The translations under genes and the position numbers were made by a program. Positions 8,282 to 17,559 of a stretch of 37,221 nt of DNA are shown piece after piece (within the stretch, counting starts at the first letter, position 1; the number at the start of each line of letters is the position of its first letter). The notes beneath the pieces are model-generated. The model ran no database searches and had not been told where the DNA came from. It was given only the letters and a program-made list of their open reading frames with translations. Source of the DNA: Parvibaculum sp049651025 (lineage in GTDB: Bacteria; Pseudomonadota; Alphaproteobacteria; Parvibaculales; Parvibaculaceae). Location: the NCBI RefSeq assembly GCF_049651025.1, contig NZ_JBASBH010000021.1, forward strand, positions 1-37,221. Reading direction: 5' to 3'.

Positions 8282-8315
8282 TTGATATATCGTCAATCTT
8301 GATTAAGCTAATCAA
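8282..8315. promoter_or_regulatory. Tandem TTGA/TCAA dyads in the divergent citrate synthase promoter region
   Basis: TTGATTA-AGC-TAATCAA at 8299-8315 is a perfect 7-bp inverted repeat with a 3-nt spacer. A weaker dyad, TTGA-N7-TCAA, lies at 8282-8296, and the two centres are 18 bp apart. Both are inside the 8213-8338 region shared by the two divergent citrate synthase genes, and the first overlaps an upstream ATG at 8315. This is the placement expected for an operator. The HTH part of the neighbouring fusion protein is a candidate ligand, which is inference. Confidence 0.55.
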
Positions 8316-8338
8316 TGTATATGAATGACGAGCCAGCC

Positions 8339-9574
8339 ATGCCGCGCAAAGCCGACGCCCCGGAAAACCTCTACCTCTCCGCCAAGGAGGCCGCCGCCGA
8401 ATTGGGGGTGAGTCTAGCCACGCTTTACGCCTATGTGAGCCGCGACATGATCCGCTCCGAGCCGGTGGCCGATACGCGGGCGAAGCGCTACCGGGCGGAA
8501 GATGTGCGCGTGCTGAAGGACCGGCGGAGCGGCCATGCGGCGTCGCAGGCGGCGGATGCGAGAGGCGCGCTGAACTTCGGCGGATTGCCGGTGCTCGATT
8601 CCGCGATCACGCTGATTGCGGACGGCAAGCTGCATTACCGGGGATCGGACGCGACGGCGCTGGCGCGCAATTCGAGCCTCGAACAAGTGGCGGCGCTGCT
8701 CTGGGGATGCCGCGATGTGCAGCCCTTCACGCGCGACGCCGTTCTGACCATGACGCCGATGCTTGAAACACTGCATACGGAGCTTTCGCAAATGCCGCGT
8801 ATTGCGCGATGCCTTGCGCTGCTGCCTGTTGCCGAACTCGACGATCCTGCAGTTTACAACATGACGGACAGGGGGCTTGCGGCGACGGGGGCGCGGCTGC
8901 TGCGCTATGTGGCCGCTGTCATTTCCGGCGTCGCGCCATCGGCGGAGCCGGTGCATGAGGTGCTGGCGCGCGCGCTCACCATGGGCGACAAGCGGGCCGC
9001 CGATCTCATTCGCGCGGCGCTGGTGCTTTGCGCCGACCATGAACTCAATGCATCCGCCTTCACGGCACGCTGCGTCGCGGGAACGGGCGCGACGCTTTAT
9101 GCGTCGGTGCAGGCGGGCATCTGCGCGGCAGAGGGACCGCGACATGGCGGCTTCACCAATCGCGTCGAAAGTTTTCTGACGGATATGGCGCATCGGCAGG
9201 ATCTTGAAGATGCCGTGCTGACGCGCCTGCGCAATGGCGATCCGGTGCCGGGCTTCGGGCATCCGCTTTATCCCGATGGCGACCCGCGCGCCAGAACGCT
9301 GCTGAAGATGATGCAGGATTCCTATGGCGACGATCCGGCGTTTCAGCGCTCGCAAAGGATCATGGATGTGATGGCGGATGCGGGCGGCGTCAAACCCAGC
9401 GTGGATTTCGCTATCGGCGCGATGGGCGCTACGCTGCGCATGCTGCCCGGTGCGGGACTTGCCGTCTTCGTGCTCGGGCGCACGGCGGGCTGGATCGGCC
9501 ATGCGATCGAGCAACATCGTTCGGGCCATATGATCAGGCCGCGCGCGAGATATACGGGGGACATTCCACGATGA
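8339..9574 (+). CDS. Citrate synthase-family protein with N-terminal MerR/excisionase-like HTH
   Basis: About 411 residues in two parts. Residues 11-62 (YLSAKEAAAELGVSLATLYAYVSRDM, then AKRYRAEDVRVLK) form a MerR/excisionase-like DNA-binding HTH. Residues about 78-411 form a citrate synthase domain: DHELNASAF (His234), GPRHGG (His269), GFGHPLYPDGDPRAR (His308) and KPSVDF (Asp356), so all catalytic residues are present. The start is uncertain: in-frame ATGs at 8315 and 8321 would add 8 or 6 residues, but lack a binding site and lie in or next to the operator-like dyad, while 8339 has a GACGAG upstream. Its last 4 nt overlap the next gene (ATGA). Probably a metabolic enzyme that also binds DNA, or a sensor built from an enzyme. 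Confidence 0.85.
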   Translation: MPRKADAPENLYLSAKEAAAELGVSLATLYAYVSRDMIRSEPVADTRAKRYRAEDVRVLKDRRSGHAASQAADARGALNFGGLPVLDSAITLIADGKLHYRGSDATALARNSSLEQVAALLWGCRDVQPFTRDAVLTMTPMLETLHTELSQMPRIARCLALLPVAELDDPAVYNMTDRGLAATGARLLRYVAAVISGVAPSAEPVHEVLARALTMGDKRAADLIRAALVLCADHELNASAFTARCVAGTGATLYASVQAGICAAEGPRHGGFTNRVESFLTDMAHRQDLEDAVLTRLRNGDPVPGFGHPLYPDGDPRARTLLKMMQDSYGDDPAFQRSQRIMDVMADAGGVKPSVDFAIGAMGATLRMLPGAGLAVFVLGRTAGWIGHAIEQHRSGHMIRPRARYTGDIPR

Positions 9575-10245
9575 GCGAAAACGGACGCGTGGCTTTGCTG
9601 GCAGGCGCGAGCGGCCTTGTCGGCAGGTCTTTGCTAAAGCTGCTTCTGGCCTCGCCAGACTATGGTCGCGTGGTGACGGTGACGCGGAAGAAGCTCGACA
9701 CTGAACATCCCAAGCTCACGCAGATCGTGACGGATTTCGATGCGGTGGAAAGCGCGGTGGCTGCGTCCGGCGCGCATGTCGACGATGCGTTTTGCGCGCT
9801 CGGCACGACGATCAAGGCGGCGGGAAGTCAGCCGCAATTTCGCAAGGTCGATTTCGACTATGTGGTCGGCTTTGCCCGCGCGGCAAAGGCTGCTGGCGCG
9901 CAACGCTTCTTGCTCGTCTCGGCGATCGGCGCGGGCGCTTCATCGTCGATCTTCTATTCGCGCGTGAAGGGCGAGGCGGAAGATGCGGTCGGCGCGATCG
10001 GATTTTCGGGCCTGCATATTTTCCGGCCCGGATTGCTGTTTGGAGAGCGCGCTGAAAGGCGGCCGCGTGAAGCGATGATCATGGCGCTGACGCCCTTCCT
10101 CAATCCGCTGATGATCGGCGGCGCGGTGCAATATCGGGGCATTCCGGGGGAGACCGTTGCCAAGGCGATGGTCGCGGCGGCGCTGCGCGGGAACGCGGGG
10201 CGGCATGTGCTGACATATCGGGAGATGATGGCGCTGGCGCGGTGA
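9571..10245 (+). CDS. NAD(P)-binding reductase, atypical SDR (HTATIP2/NAD(P)H-binding-like)
   Basis: A 224-residue Rossmann protein. LLAGASGLVGRSLLKLLL at residues 9-26 is the dinucleotide-binding glycine motif of atypical short-chain dehydrogenases; FCALGTTIKAAG and FLLVSAIGA are usual strands, and YSRVKGEAE supplies the Tyr-x3-Lys pair. Relatives include HTATIP2/TIP30-like and NmrA-like proteins, some of which are redox sensors and not enzymes. The ATG overlaps the stop of the HTH-citrate synthase as ATGA, so translation is coupled. The substrate is not evident. A palindromic repeat follows the stop. Confidence 0.8.
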   Translation: MSENGRVALLAGASGLVGRSLLKLLLASPDYGRVVTVTRKKLDTEHPKLTQIVTDFDAVESAVAASGAHVDDAFCALGTTIKAAGSQPQFRKVDFDYVVGFARAAKAAGAQRFLLVSAIGAGASSSIFYSRVKGEAEDAVGAIGFSGLHIFRPGLLFGERAERRPREAMIMALTPFLNPLMIGGAVQYRGIPGETVAKAMVAAALRGNAGRHVLTYREMMALAR

Positions 10246-10276
10246 TGCTTCGCGGCGGGTTCCGAGCGTATGGCTC

Positions 10277-10305
10277 CTGGATCCCGGGACAAGCCCGGGA
10301 TGACA
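10277..10305. repeat. Single palindromic intergenic repeat unit (CCCGGG type)
   Basis: ATCCCGGG (10281-10288) and CCCGGGAT (10294-10301) form a perfect 8-bp-arm hairpin with a 5-nt loop, flanked by CTGG and GACA. The same core recurs at seven or more other intergenic sites in the window. It lies between the reductase gene and the first PhyH gene. Confidence 0.85.
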
Positions 10306-10412
10306 GCAGAAACTAGGTGACGCTGCGATATGTTGCGCTTGTGCGGCGGCGCGTGCTCGAAGGTTGACGCTCCATGTCTCCTCGCCCAGACTTTCAGTCG
10401 GGAGGAGACAGG

Positions 10413-11213
10413 ATGGCAAAAGCAGAAAATGCATTGCCGGTTGCGCGCAATGTCGCGGAAGCAAAGCAGCAACTGGATGAGCAGGGCCTCACCATCATGG
10501 AGGGTGTGCTCGACACCGATGGCGTTGCGGCGACGTGCGATGCGCTGAAGCGCGGCATCGAAGCGGACGAAACGCAAGGCGTGCCGCTCAATGGATTTTC
10601 ATTCGATCCCGATACGCGCAACACGCGCGTTTTCAATCTCGTCGGAAAGGATCGCGCGTTTCGCGATCTCGTCGAGCATCCGACAGCCATCGATCTGGTG
10701 CGCCATTTGCTCGGCCATGAATTTCTGCTGTCGAATTTTTCAGCCAATGTGACCGCGCCGGGTTCGGGCGCGATGGGGATGCATGCCGATCAGGGCTATG
10801 TGCCCGCGCCATGGCCGCCCTACCCGCTCGCGATCAATGTCGGCTGGGCGCTCGACGATTTTACGGTGGAGGTGGGCGCGACGCGCTTCGTGCCCGGCTC
10901 GCATAAAAAGGATCACGGGCCGGACTGGGGCGCGAGCTATGACGAGGCTGTGCCGATCACCTGCAAGGCGGGATCGATTTTCGTGATGGATGGCCGCGTC
11001 TGGCATCAGACGGGCGCGAATGTGAGCGCGGACAAGACGCGCGCGGGGCTCTTTGCCTATTACGTCCGCCCGTTCCTGCGTCCGCAATGGAACTGGTATC
11101 AGACGGTCACGCCCGAATTGCTCAGGGAAGTAAGCCCGCTGATGCGCGACATGCTGGGCTTCGGCAGCAATCCGACGAGCGACCTGCAAACGCTTTATCT
11201 CAAGGAGGCCTGA
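10413..11213 (+). CDS. Phytanoyl-CoA dioxygenase (PhyH) family protein, copy 1
   Basis: A 266-residue Fe(II)/2-oxoglutarate-dependent oxygenase of the PhyH family. The iron-binding HxD is at His124/Asp126 (MGMHADQGYVP) and the distal His at 198 (GRVWHQTGANV), followed by a DKTRAGLF segment with the likely 2-oxoglutarate-binding Arg. The ATG at 10413 has GGAGGAG just upstream. The next gene, a paralogue, begins 20 nt after the stop and two MFS genes follow in the same direction. Family members hydroxylate phytanoyl-CoA, ectoine or various lipids and secondary metabolites; the substrate here is unknown, but the transporters suggest a molecule crossing the inner membrane. Confidence 0.87.
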   Translation: MAKAENALPVARNVAEAKQQLDEQGLTIMEGVLDTDGVAATCDALKRGIEADETQGVPLNGFSFDPDTRNTRVFNLVGKDRAFRDLVEHPTAIDLVRHLLGHEFLLSNFSANVTAPGSGAMGMHADQGYVPAPWPPYPLAINVGWALDDFTVEVGATRFVPGSHKKDHGPDWGASYDEAVPITCKAGSIFVMDGRVWHQTGANVSADKTRAGLFAYYVRPFLRPQWNWYQTVTPELLREVSPLMRDMLGFGSNPTSDLQTLYLKEA

Positions 11214-11233
11214 GGTTTCGGGCGGGAGAGGAC

Positions 11234-12043
11234 ATGCTGAACAAGATGACGCAAGGGGCGAGCCTTCCGAAACCGACGCGCGATCTTGCCCGCGCGGCGC
11301 GCGACATAAAGGAACACGGGCTTTGCCTTGTCGAAGGCGTGCTGGAAGGCGCGACGCTGGCGCGCGTGCATGATGCGCTTTATCGCGCTGCTTATGACGA
11401 TCGGGCGCGTGGACGCGAACAGAAATTCGGCCTCGACTATGCGCATGACGACACGAACCAGCGCGTGTGGAATGTGCTGAGCCGCGATCCTGTTTTCTCC
11501 GATCTTGTGGAGCACCCTGCCGCGCTGGAGCTGCTGCGCTCGATCATCGGCTGGCCTGCGCTGCTCGGCAATATCTCGGCCAATATCACCGGGCCGGGCG
11601 GCGGCGAGATGGTGCTGCATGCCGACCAGATTTTCGTGCCGGAACCCTGGCCCGCGGAGCCGCAGGGCGTGAACGTCTGCTGGTGCGTCGACGATTTCAC
11701 GGAAGAGAACGGCGCGACGCGCATGGTGCCGGGAAGCCATTTGCACCACCGCAATCCGAAGGCCGAAGAAGCGGCAACGGACACGGTGCCGCTTGAAGCG
11801 CCTGCGGGCACGATGATCGTCATGGAAGCGCGCGTGTGGCACAAGACGGGCCTCAACCGCACGGCTGACAAGCGCCGCGCCGGAATTTTCGCCTGGTATA
11901 CGCGGCCCATTTATCGGACGCAGGAGAACTGGTTTCTTGCGCTCGACCCATCCGTCAGGCAATTCGCCTCGGACACGATGCTTGAGCTTCTGGGATACAA
12001 GACCGCAGGGCTCGGACTGGTGAACGGCGCGTCGCCCGCCTAG
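11234..12043 (+). CDS. Phytanoyl-CoA dioxygenase (PhyH) family protein, copy 2
   Basis: A 269-residue paralogue of the preceding gene, with the same order of motifs: a DLVEHPAALELLR helix, His129/Asp131 in VLHADQIFVPEPWP, VDDFTEENGATRMVPGSH, and the distal His203 in ARVWHKTGLNRTADKRRAGIF. All iron ligands and the Arg are intact, so both copies should be active. GGGAGAGG precedes the ATG. The two proteins differ in most surface positions, so this is an old duplication, possibly with divided substrate preference or a heteromeric enzyme. It is followed after 153 nt by the MFS pair. Confidence 0.87.
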   Translation: MLNKMTQGASLPKPTRDLARAARDIKEHGLCLVEGVLEGATLARVHDALYRAAYDDRARGREQKFGLDYAHDDTNQRVWNVLSRDPVFSDLVEHPAALELLRSIIGWPALLGNISANITGPGGGEMVLHADQIFVPEPWPAEPQGVNVCWCVDDFTEENGATRMVPGSHLHHRNPKAEEAATDTVPLEAPAGTMIVMEARVWHKTGLNRTADKRRAGIFAWYTRPIYRTQENWFLALDPSVRQFASDTMLELLGYKTAGLGLVNGASPA

Positions 12044-12196
12044 CCCGCGTCCGGCCGCGCGGCACCGGGTAGACGGATAACCGGCCAATTCTCCGACACC
12101 TACAAAACTGTCCGTATATGCATTTGCAACAGGCGCAGATGCTATAGTTTGCGGGAACAACAATGGCGCAATGCCAGAGAATCGCGTGAGGGTCAT

Positions 12197-13453
12197 ATGA
12201 CGGTGCCGGGGGAGCAAACGATCAACGCCGAAATGGTGGACGTGGCGACGCGGACGCAGCGTTTGCGGCTTTATCTCGGCGGTCAGGCGAGCTGGTACAT
12301 CAGCCTCGGCATTCAGTTCGTGATTTTTCCGTTTCTGGTGACGCAGGTGCTGCATGAGCCTGCGGCGCGACTCGGCATCGCGCAGATGTCGCTGATGGCG
12401 CCGTCGCTGCTTTTCATGCTGCTGGGCGGCACGGTGGCCGATCATGGCGATGTGCGGCGCATATTGGTGCGCGTGCATTGGCTTGCCGCCATTCCGCCGC
12501 TGGTGCTGGCCGGGGTCTTCATCAGCGGGCATTTGAGCTATGGATTCCTGATCGCCTATGCGCTGGCCATGGGAACGCTTGGCGCCTTTGCCATGCCCGC
12601 GCGCGATTCAGCGCTGACGCGCATTGCCGAAACGGGCATTCAGCAGGCGGTGACGCTGGCCATGGGCACGCAGATGGGCGGGCAGCTTGTCGGCATGCTC
12701 ATCGTCGCCTTTGCCGCCATCATCGGCGCACCTGCATTGCTGATCTTTCAGGCCCTGCTGGTGATTGCCGGCGGCTGGGCGACGACGAAACTGCAACCGC
12801 TGCCGCCGGCGCAGACGAGCGCGGGCGAAGGACGGCTTGCGCAGATACTGGACGGGATTGCGACCGCGCGGGCGCACAGCATTGTTTTCGCGGTGATCGG
12901 CGTCAATTTCGCGGTCGGGCTTTTCTATGTCGGCAGCTTCATGGTGGTGCTGCCGCTGATGGTGCGCGACATCTATCACAGCACCGTCACTGAATTTGCG
13001 GTTCGCTTCGCGCTCATCAATATCTGCTTCTGGGGCGGCACGATTTTCGCCACCATGGCGCTGCTGAAGGTCGGCCATATCGTGCGGCGCGGGCGCGTGA
13101 TGATGGGCGCGGTCTCATGCGGGCTCATCATTCTGGCGCTGCTCGCATTGACGATGCCGTTCTGGGTGCTCTGCATTCTCTGCTTCCTCTGGGGCATCGG
13201 CGCGGGCACGACGATGACGATGGGGCGGACCATCGTGCAATTGGCGGCGCCGGCCAGCCACAGGGCGCGCGTGCTCGCATTTTACCAGCTCGGCTTTTCC
13301 GGCGGCGCGCCTATCGGCTCGCTGCTGATGGGCTTCCTCGTCGGCTGGCTCGGCATCCATCAAGCCGTGCTGGTGCCTGCCGTCGTGATGATCGGCATTG
13401 TCATTGCGCTTCTCATGTCGCCGCTCTGGCGCTATCACGCCGAGGAAAGCTGA
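12197..13453 (+). CDS. MFS transporter, copy 1
   Basis: A 418-residue integral membrane protein with about 12 hydrophobic segments. LLGGTVADHGDVRRIL after the second helix is the cytoplasmic loop 2-3 motif of the major facilitator superfamily, and VMPARDSALTRIAE-like wording (AMPARDSALTRI) is typical of the EntS-like MFS_3 group. It probably moves a small, perhaps hydrophobic, molecule by proton coupling; direction is not predictable. ATG 12197 is chosen for the GAGG five bases upstream; the frame is open for 16 more codons. The next gene starts right after its stop and is a paralogue. Confidence 0.85.
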   Translation: MTVPGEQTINAEMVDVATRTQRLRLYLGGQASWYISLGIQFVIFPFLVTQVLHEPAARLGIAQMSLMAPSLLFMLLGGTVADHGDVRRILVRVHWLAAIPPLVLAGVFISGHLSYGFLIAYALAMGTLGAFAMPARDSALTRIAETGIQQAVTLAMGTQMGGQLVGMLIVAFAAIIGAPALLIFQALLVIAGGWATTKLQPLPPAQTSAGEGRLAQILDGIATARAHSIVFAVIGVNFAVGLFYVGSFMVVLPLMVRDIYHSTVTEFAVRFALINICFWGGTIFATMALLKVGHIVRRGRVMMGAVSCGLIILALLALTMPFWVLCILCFLWGIGAGTTMTMGRTIVQLAAPASHRARVLAFYQLGFSGGAPIGSLLMGFLVGWLGIHQAVLVPAVVMIGIVIALLMSPLWRYHAEES

Positions 13454-14707
13454 GTGGATACGGACGAAAACGCGGCGGCTGAGGAGCCGCGCTCCGATCT
13501 TGCCTGGTATATGGGCGGCATCTGGTTCTATTTCATTTCAAGCGGCATTCAGGGCGTCATCTTTCCCTGGCTTGTCGCCATCGTGCTGCATGAAAGCTCC
13601 GACCGCGTCGGCATTGCGCAGATGATGATGATGCTGCCCATGCTGCTGTTCACGCTGTTTGGCGGGGCGCTGGCCGACCGGCTGGAATTGCGCAGCCATT
13701 TGCAGCGCTTGCAGCTTATCCAGACCGTGCCGCCGCTGATGCTTGCCTGGCTGATCTATACGGGCCACCTCACATATGAAATCGTGCTCGGCTTCGGCGT
13801 GGTGCTTGGCATATTGGGCGCCTATGTGATGCCGACGCGCGATGCGATGCTGACGCGGGTCGCCGTTGTAAGCCTCAAGGGCAATATTCAACGCGCCGTC
13901 GCGCTTGCCATGAGCGGGCAGTTTCTCGCGCAGGTCGGCGGGTTTCTTGTCGGTGGCACGGCGATGATCGTCGGCGCGCCTGCCCTTTTCGTGCTTCAGA
14001 GCGTGCTGCTTGCCTGCGCGGCGTTCACGACATCGAAGCTCTCGCTCGCGCCACCCGCGCCTCTCAGCGGCGCGCGCAAGTCGCAACTCTCCGACATCAA
14101 GGAAGGCCTCGTCGTTCTATGGACGAGCGAGAGGCTGCGGCCCGTCGTGCTGATGATGTTCATGTCGGGCGTGCTGTTCATGGGCGTCTTCATGGTGCTC
14201 TTCCCGATCATGGTGCGCGACATCTATCACGGCAGTTCGTTTGAGCTTGCGGTGATCAACATGTGCTTCTTCGGCGGCATCGGCATTTCGTCGTTCACGC
14301 TGAGCCGCATGCGCCCGATCCGCAGGCAGGGGCGCGCGATGATGCTCGCTATGTGCACGGGCTCCGTGGTGATGGTCGTCATGCATTTCGGCTTCTCGAT
14401 CTATGTCGTCGATGCGCTGGCGCTGTTCTGGGGTCTTGCGGGCGGCGTGTCGATGACGCAATCGCGCGCGGTGGTGCAGGAATTTGCCAGCCCGCATATG
14501 CGCGCGCGGCTGATCTCGGCTTTCCAGCTCGGCACGATGGGCGGCGGGCCGCTGGGCGCGCTGCTGACGGGCTATCTGATCAAGTGGATGGGGCCGCTCG
14601 ATGCCATTCTGGTGCCGGTCGTGCTGATGATCATCTTGTGGCTGTCGATTTTCTTCTTCACGCCGCTCTGGAAGCTGGAAGCGCCGAGGGCGGAGGCGCG
14701 GGGGTAG
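13454..14707 (+). CDS. MFS transporter, copy 2
   Basis: A 417-residue paralogue of the preceding transporter with about 12 membrane segments. Shared landmarks are SSGIQGVIFPWLV, VGIAQMMMMLPMLLFTLFGG-ALADRLELR (loop 2-3), MPTRDAMLTRVAV and MVRDIYHGS, the last almost identical in both copies. The start is a GTG at 13454 directly after the previous TGA, with GAGGAAA five bases before it, so the pair is translationally linked. Two full-length MFS proteins made in equal measure from abutting genes raise the possibility of a heterodimer, but separate functions are equally possible. Confidence 0.85.
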   Translation: MDTDENAAAEEPRSDLAWYMGGIWFYFISSGIQGVIFPWLVAIVLHESSDRVGIAQMMMMLPMLLFTLFGGALADRLELRSHLQRLQLIQTVPPLMLAWLIYTGHLTYEIVLGFGVVLGILGAYVMPTRDAMLTRVAVVSLKGNIQRAVALAMSGQFLAQVGGFLVGGTAMIVGAPALFVLQSVLLACAAFTTSKLSLAPPAPLSGARKSQLSDIKEGLVVLWTSERLRPVVLMMFMSGVLFMGVFMVLFPIMVRDIYHGSSFELAVINMCFFGGIGISSFTLSRMRPIRRQGRAMMLAMCTGSVVMVVMHFGFSIYVVDALALFWGLAGGVSMTQSRAVVQEFASPHMRARLISAFQLGTMGGGPLGALLTGYLIKWMGPLDAILVPVVLMIILWLSIFFFTPLWKLEAPRAEARG

Positions 14708-14715
14708 ACGCCGAG

Positions 14716-14745
14716 TTTTTGGCAAGGCCGGGATGACGGCAGAGG
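14716..14745. repeat. Remnant of the CCCGGG-type palindromic repeat
   Basis: GGCAAGGCCGGGATGACGGC shortly after the second MFS gene matches the right half of the palindromic unit seen at 25551-25576 and 27736-27762, without its left partner. It appears to be a decayed or half copy. Confidence 0.5.
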
Positions 14746-14756
14746 ATGCGGGAGAC

Positions 14757-14787
14757 AAAAAAGGCGGGCACCGGGCCCGCCTTTTCA
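14757..14787. terminator. Bidirectional intrinsic terminator between convergent MFS and crotonase genes
   Basis: AAAAGGCGGGC (14759-14769) and GCCCGCCTTTT (14775-14785) form a perfect 11-bp stem around a 5-nt loop. On the minus strand the stem is followed by a run of six T; on the plus strand the T run is four. It therefore suits both the enoyl-CoA hydratase gene and the PhyH-MFS operon. Confidence 0.88.
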
Positions 14788-14790
14788 ATG

Positions 14791-15696
<906 letters not shown>

Positions 15697-15757
15697 TTTT
15701 TTCGCTCCCTGTTAGCGGCAATTGCCGAATTTCTGCGCCTGGGCCTGCGGCTCCCTT

Positions 15758-15781
15758 GCGTCAACTTACAAATGTTGACGC
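15758..15781. promoter_or_regulatory. Operator-like dyad between crotonase and acyl-CoA ligase genes
   Basis: GCGTCAAC (15758-15765) and GTTGACGC (15774-15781) are perfect 8-bp inverted arms with an 8-nt AT-rich spacer, so the arm centres are about 16 bp apart, two half-turns of the helix on one face. The dyad is 61 bp from the crotonase start and 155 bp from the ligase start. Fatty-acid and branched-chain catabolism regulators of the TetR and MerR families bind sites of this general kind; the actual regulator is not in the window. Confidence 0.55.
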
Positions 15782-15935
15782 CGCGACAAACTTGCGCTCC
15801 TTTGCAGGGAACGGGGCCCGACGGCTTGTCCTCGGCCCTGATATAACAACGGACCCACAGAAAAGCGAAGTCCCTCGGCGGGCGAAACGCTTGCGGTCTA
15901 CAGTTCCGGCAAATTGCCTTTGGGAGACGAGCCTG

Positions 15936-17489
15936 ATGCATCCTTCTATTCACGCCAAGACCACGCCCGACAAAGCCGCCTATATCATGGCTGCGACCGG
16001 CGAGACCGTCACTTACAAGGAACTCGACGAGCGCTCCAACCAGCTCGCGCATATGTTCCGCGATGCGGGGCTGAAATACGGCGATTCCATCGCGATCTTC
16101 ATGGACAACAATGCGCGCTTTTATGAAATCTGCTGGGCGGCGCAGCGTTCCGGGCTTTACTACACCGCGGTTTCTTCGCGTCTGACGGCTGGCGAGATTG
16201 CCTATATCGCCGAAGATTGCGGCGCGAAACTGTTCTTCACCTCCACAGCGCTGGCGCCGGTCGCGGCTGAACTCATCTCCGGCAATCATCTGCCGAAGGT
16301 CGAGCGCAAGTTCATCGTCGGCGGGACGCTTGCCGGATATGAATCGCTTGAAGATGCGCGGGCCAAATTTCCGCTGACGCCGATCGCCGACGAAATTTCG
16401 GGCATCGACATGCTCTATTCGTCAGGCACGACGGGCCGCCCGAAAGGCGTGCGCCACGAGCTGACCAATACGCCGATCGACGAGCCGGGCGCGCTGGTGG
16501 GCCTTGGCATGATCCTCTATGCCATGGACAACAACACCATCTATCTGTCGCCCGCCCCGCTTTATCACGCGGCACCCTTGCGCTGGTCGATGTCGGTGCA
16601 GAAGCTCGGCGGCACGGTCATCGTCATGGAGCATTTCGACGCCGAGGAATCGCTGAAGCTGATCGAGAAGTACAAGGCCACTCACAGCCAGTGGGTGCCG
16701 ACCATGTTCGTCCGCATGCTGAAAATGCCGGAAGATGTGCGCAAGAAGTACGACGTGTCGTCGCTGAAGGTCGCCATCCATGCCGCAGCGCCCTGCCCCA
16801 TTCCCGTCAAGGAGCAGATGATCGAATGGTGGGGCCCGGTGATCTACGAATATTATGCGGGATCGGAAGGCAACGGCTTCTGCGCGCTCAATTCGGAAGA
16901 ATGGCTCGCGCATAGGGGCTCTGTCGGCAAGCCGCTCAATGCCATCGCGCATATTTGCGACGACGAGGGCAAGGAACTGCCCGTGGGCGAAGCGGGCACG
17001 ATCTACTTCGAGAGCGACTCCAAATTCGAATATCACAACGATCCGAAGAAGACGGCAGAGTCGCGCCATCCCGAGCATCCGACATGGTCGACGCTTGGCG
17101 ATATCGGCAAGGTGGATGAGGATGGCTATATCTACCTCACCGACCGCAAGGCGTTCATGATCATTTCCGGCGGCGTCAACATCTACCCGCAGGAAGCGGA
17201 AAACCTGCTCGTCATGCATCCCAAGGTCGCGGACGTTGCCGTTATCGGCGTTCCGAACGAGGATTTCGGCGAAGAGGTGAAGGCGGTCGTGCAGCCGGTG
17301 GACTGGGCCGATGCCGGTCCGGCCTTCGAGGCGGAACTGCTGGAATACTGCAAGACGCAGCTTTCGGCGATCAAATGCCCGCGCTCGGTCGATTTCGAGG
17401 AGGAACTGCCGCGTCACCCGACGGGCAAGCTCTACAAGCGCCTCATCCGCGACCGTTATTGGGACAATCGGGATTCCAAGATCGTCTGA
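15936..17489 (+). CDS. Acyl-CoA synthetase (AMP-binding, adenylate-forming ligase)
   Basis: A 517-residue adenylate-forming enzyme that would activate a carboxylic acid with ATP and CoA. The phosphate-binding loop YSSGTTGRPKG is at residues 161-171, YEYYAGSEGNG is the A5-like motif, TLGDIGKVDEDGYIYLTDR the A7-A8 hinge region, and the C-terminal PTGKLYKR carries the adenylation Lys498. The length is slightly shorter than FadD, as in many bile-acid, cinnamate or medium-chain acyl-CoA ligases. ATG 15936 is set by GGGAG nine bases upstream. Context with a crotonase and a MaoC hydratase points to degradation of a fatty or aromatic side chain. Specific substrate unknown. Confidence 0.88.
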   Translation: MHPSIHAKTTPDKAAYIMAATGETVTYKELDERSNQLAHMFRDAGLKYGDSIAIFMDNNARFYEICWAAQRSGLYYTAVSSRLTAGEIAYIAEDCGAKLFFTSTALAPVAAELISGNHLPKVERKFIVGGTLAGYESLEDARAKFPLTPIADEISGIDMLYSSGTTGRPKGVRHELTNTPIDEPGALVGLGMILYAMDNNTIYLSPAPLYHAAPLRWSMSVQKLGGTVIVMEHFDAEESLKLIEKYKATHSQWVPTMFVRMLKMPEDVRKKYDVSSLKVAIHAAAPCPIPVKEQMIEWWGPVIYEYYAGSEGNGFCALNSEEWLAHRGSVGKPLNAIAHICDDEGKELPVGEAGTIYFESDSKFEYHNDPKKTAESRHPEHPTWSTLGDIGKVDEDGYIYLTDRKAFMIISGGVNIYPQEAENLLVMHPKVADVAVIGVPNEDFGEEVKAVVQPVDWADAGPAFEAELLEYCKTQLSAIKCPRSVDFEEELPRHPTGKLYKRLIRDRYWDNRDSKIV

Positions 17490-17559
17490 GGACGGAGAGG
17501 GTCGCGCGGGATGCGGGACGTTATGCTAATGTCTCCTCACAATCAGAGGAGATTCGAGC

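Noticed and set aside
8414..9529. A 371-codon minus-strand frame across the HTH-citrate synthase gene
   Set aside because: Arg/His-rich, no domain, and fully covered by a clear citrate synthase on the other strand.
12044..12196. A sigma-70 promoter (TTGCAA with TATAGT) before the MFS pair
   Set aside because: The spacer is only about 13 nt, too short for a functional pair; the MFS genes may simply be read through from the PhyH genes.
11195..12532. A 445-codon minus-strand frame spanning the second PhyH gene and the first MFS gene
   Set aside because: It crosses an intergenic gap and two well supported genes and shows no family pattern.
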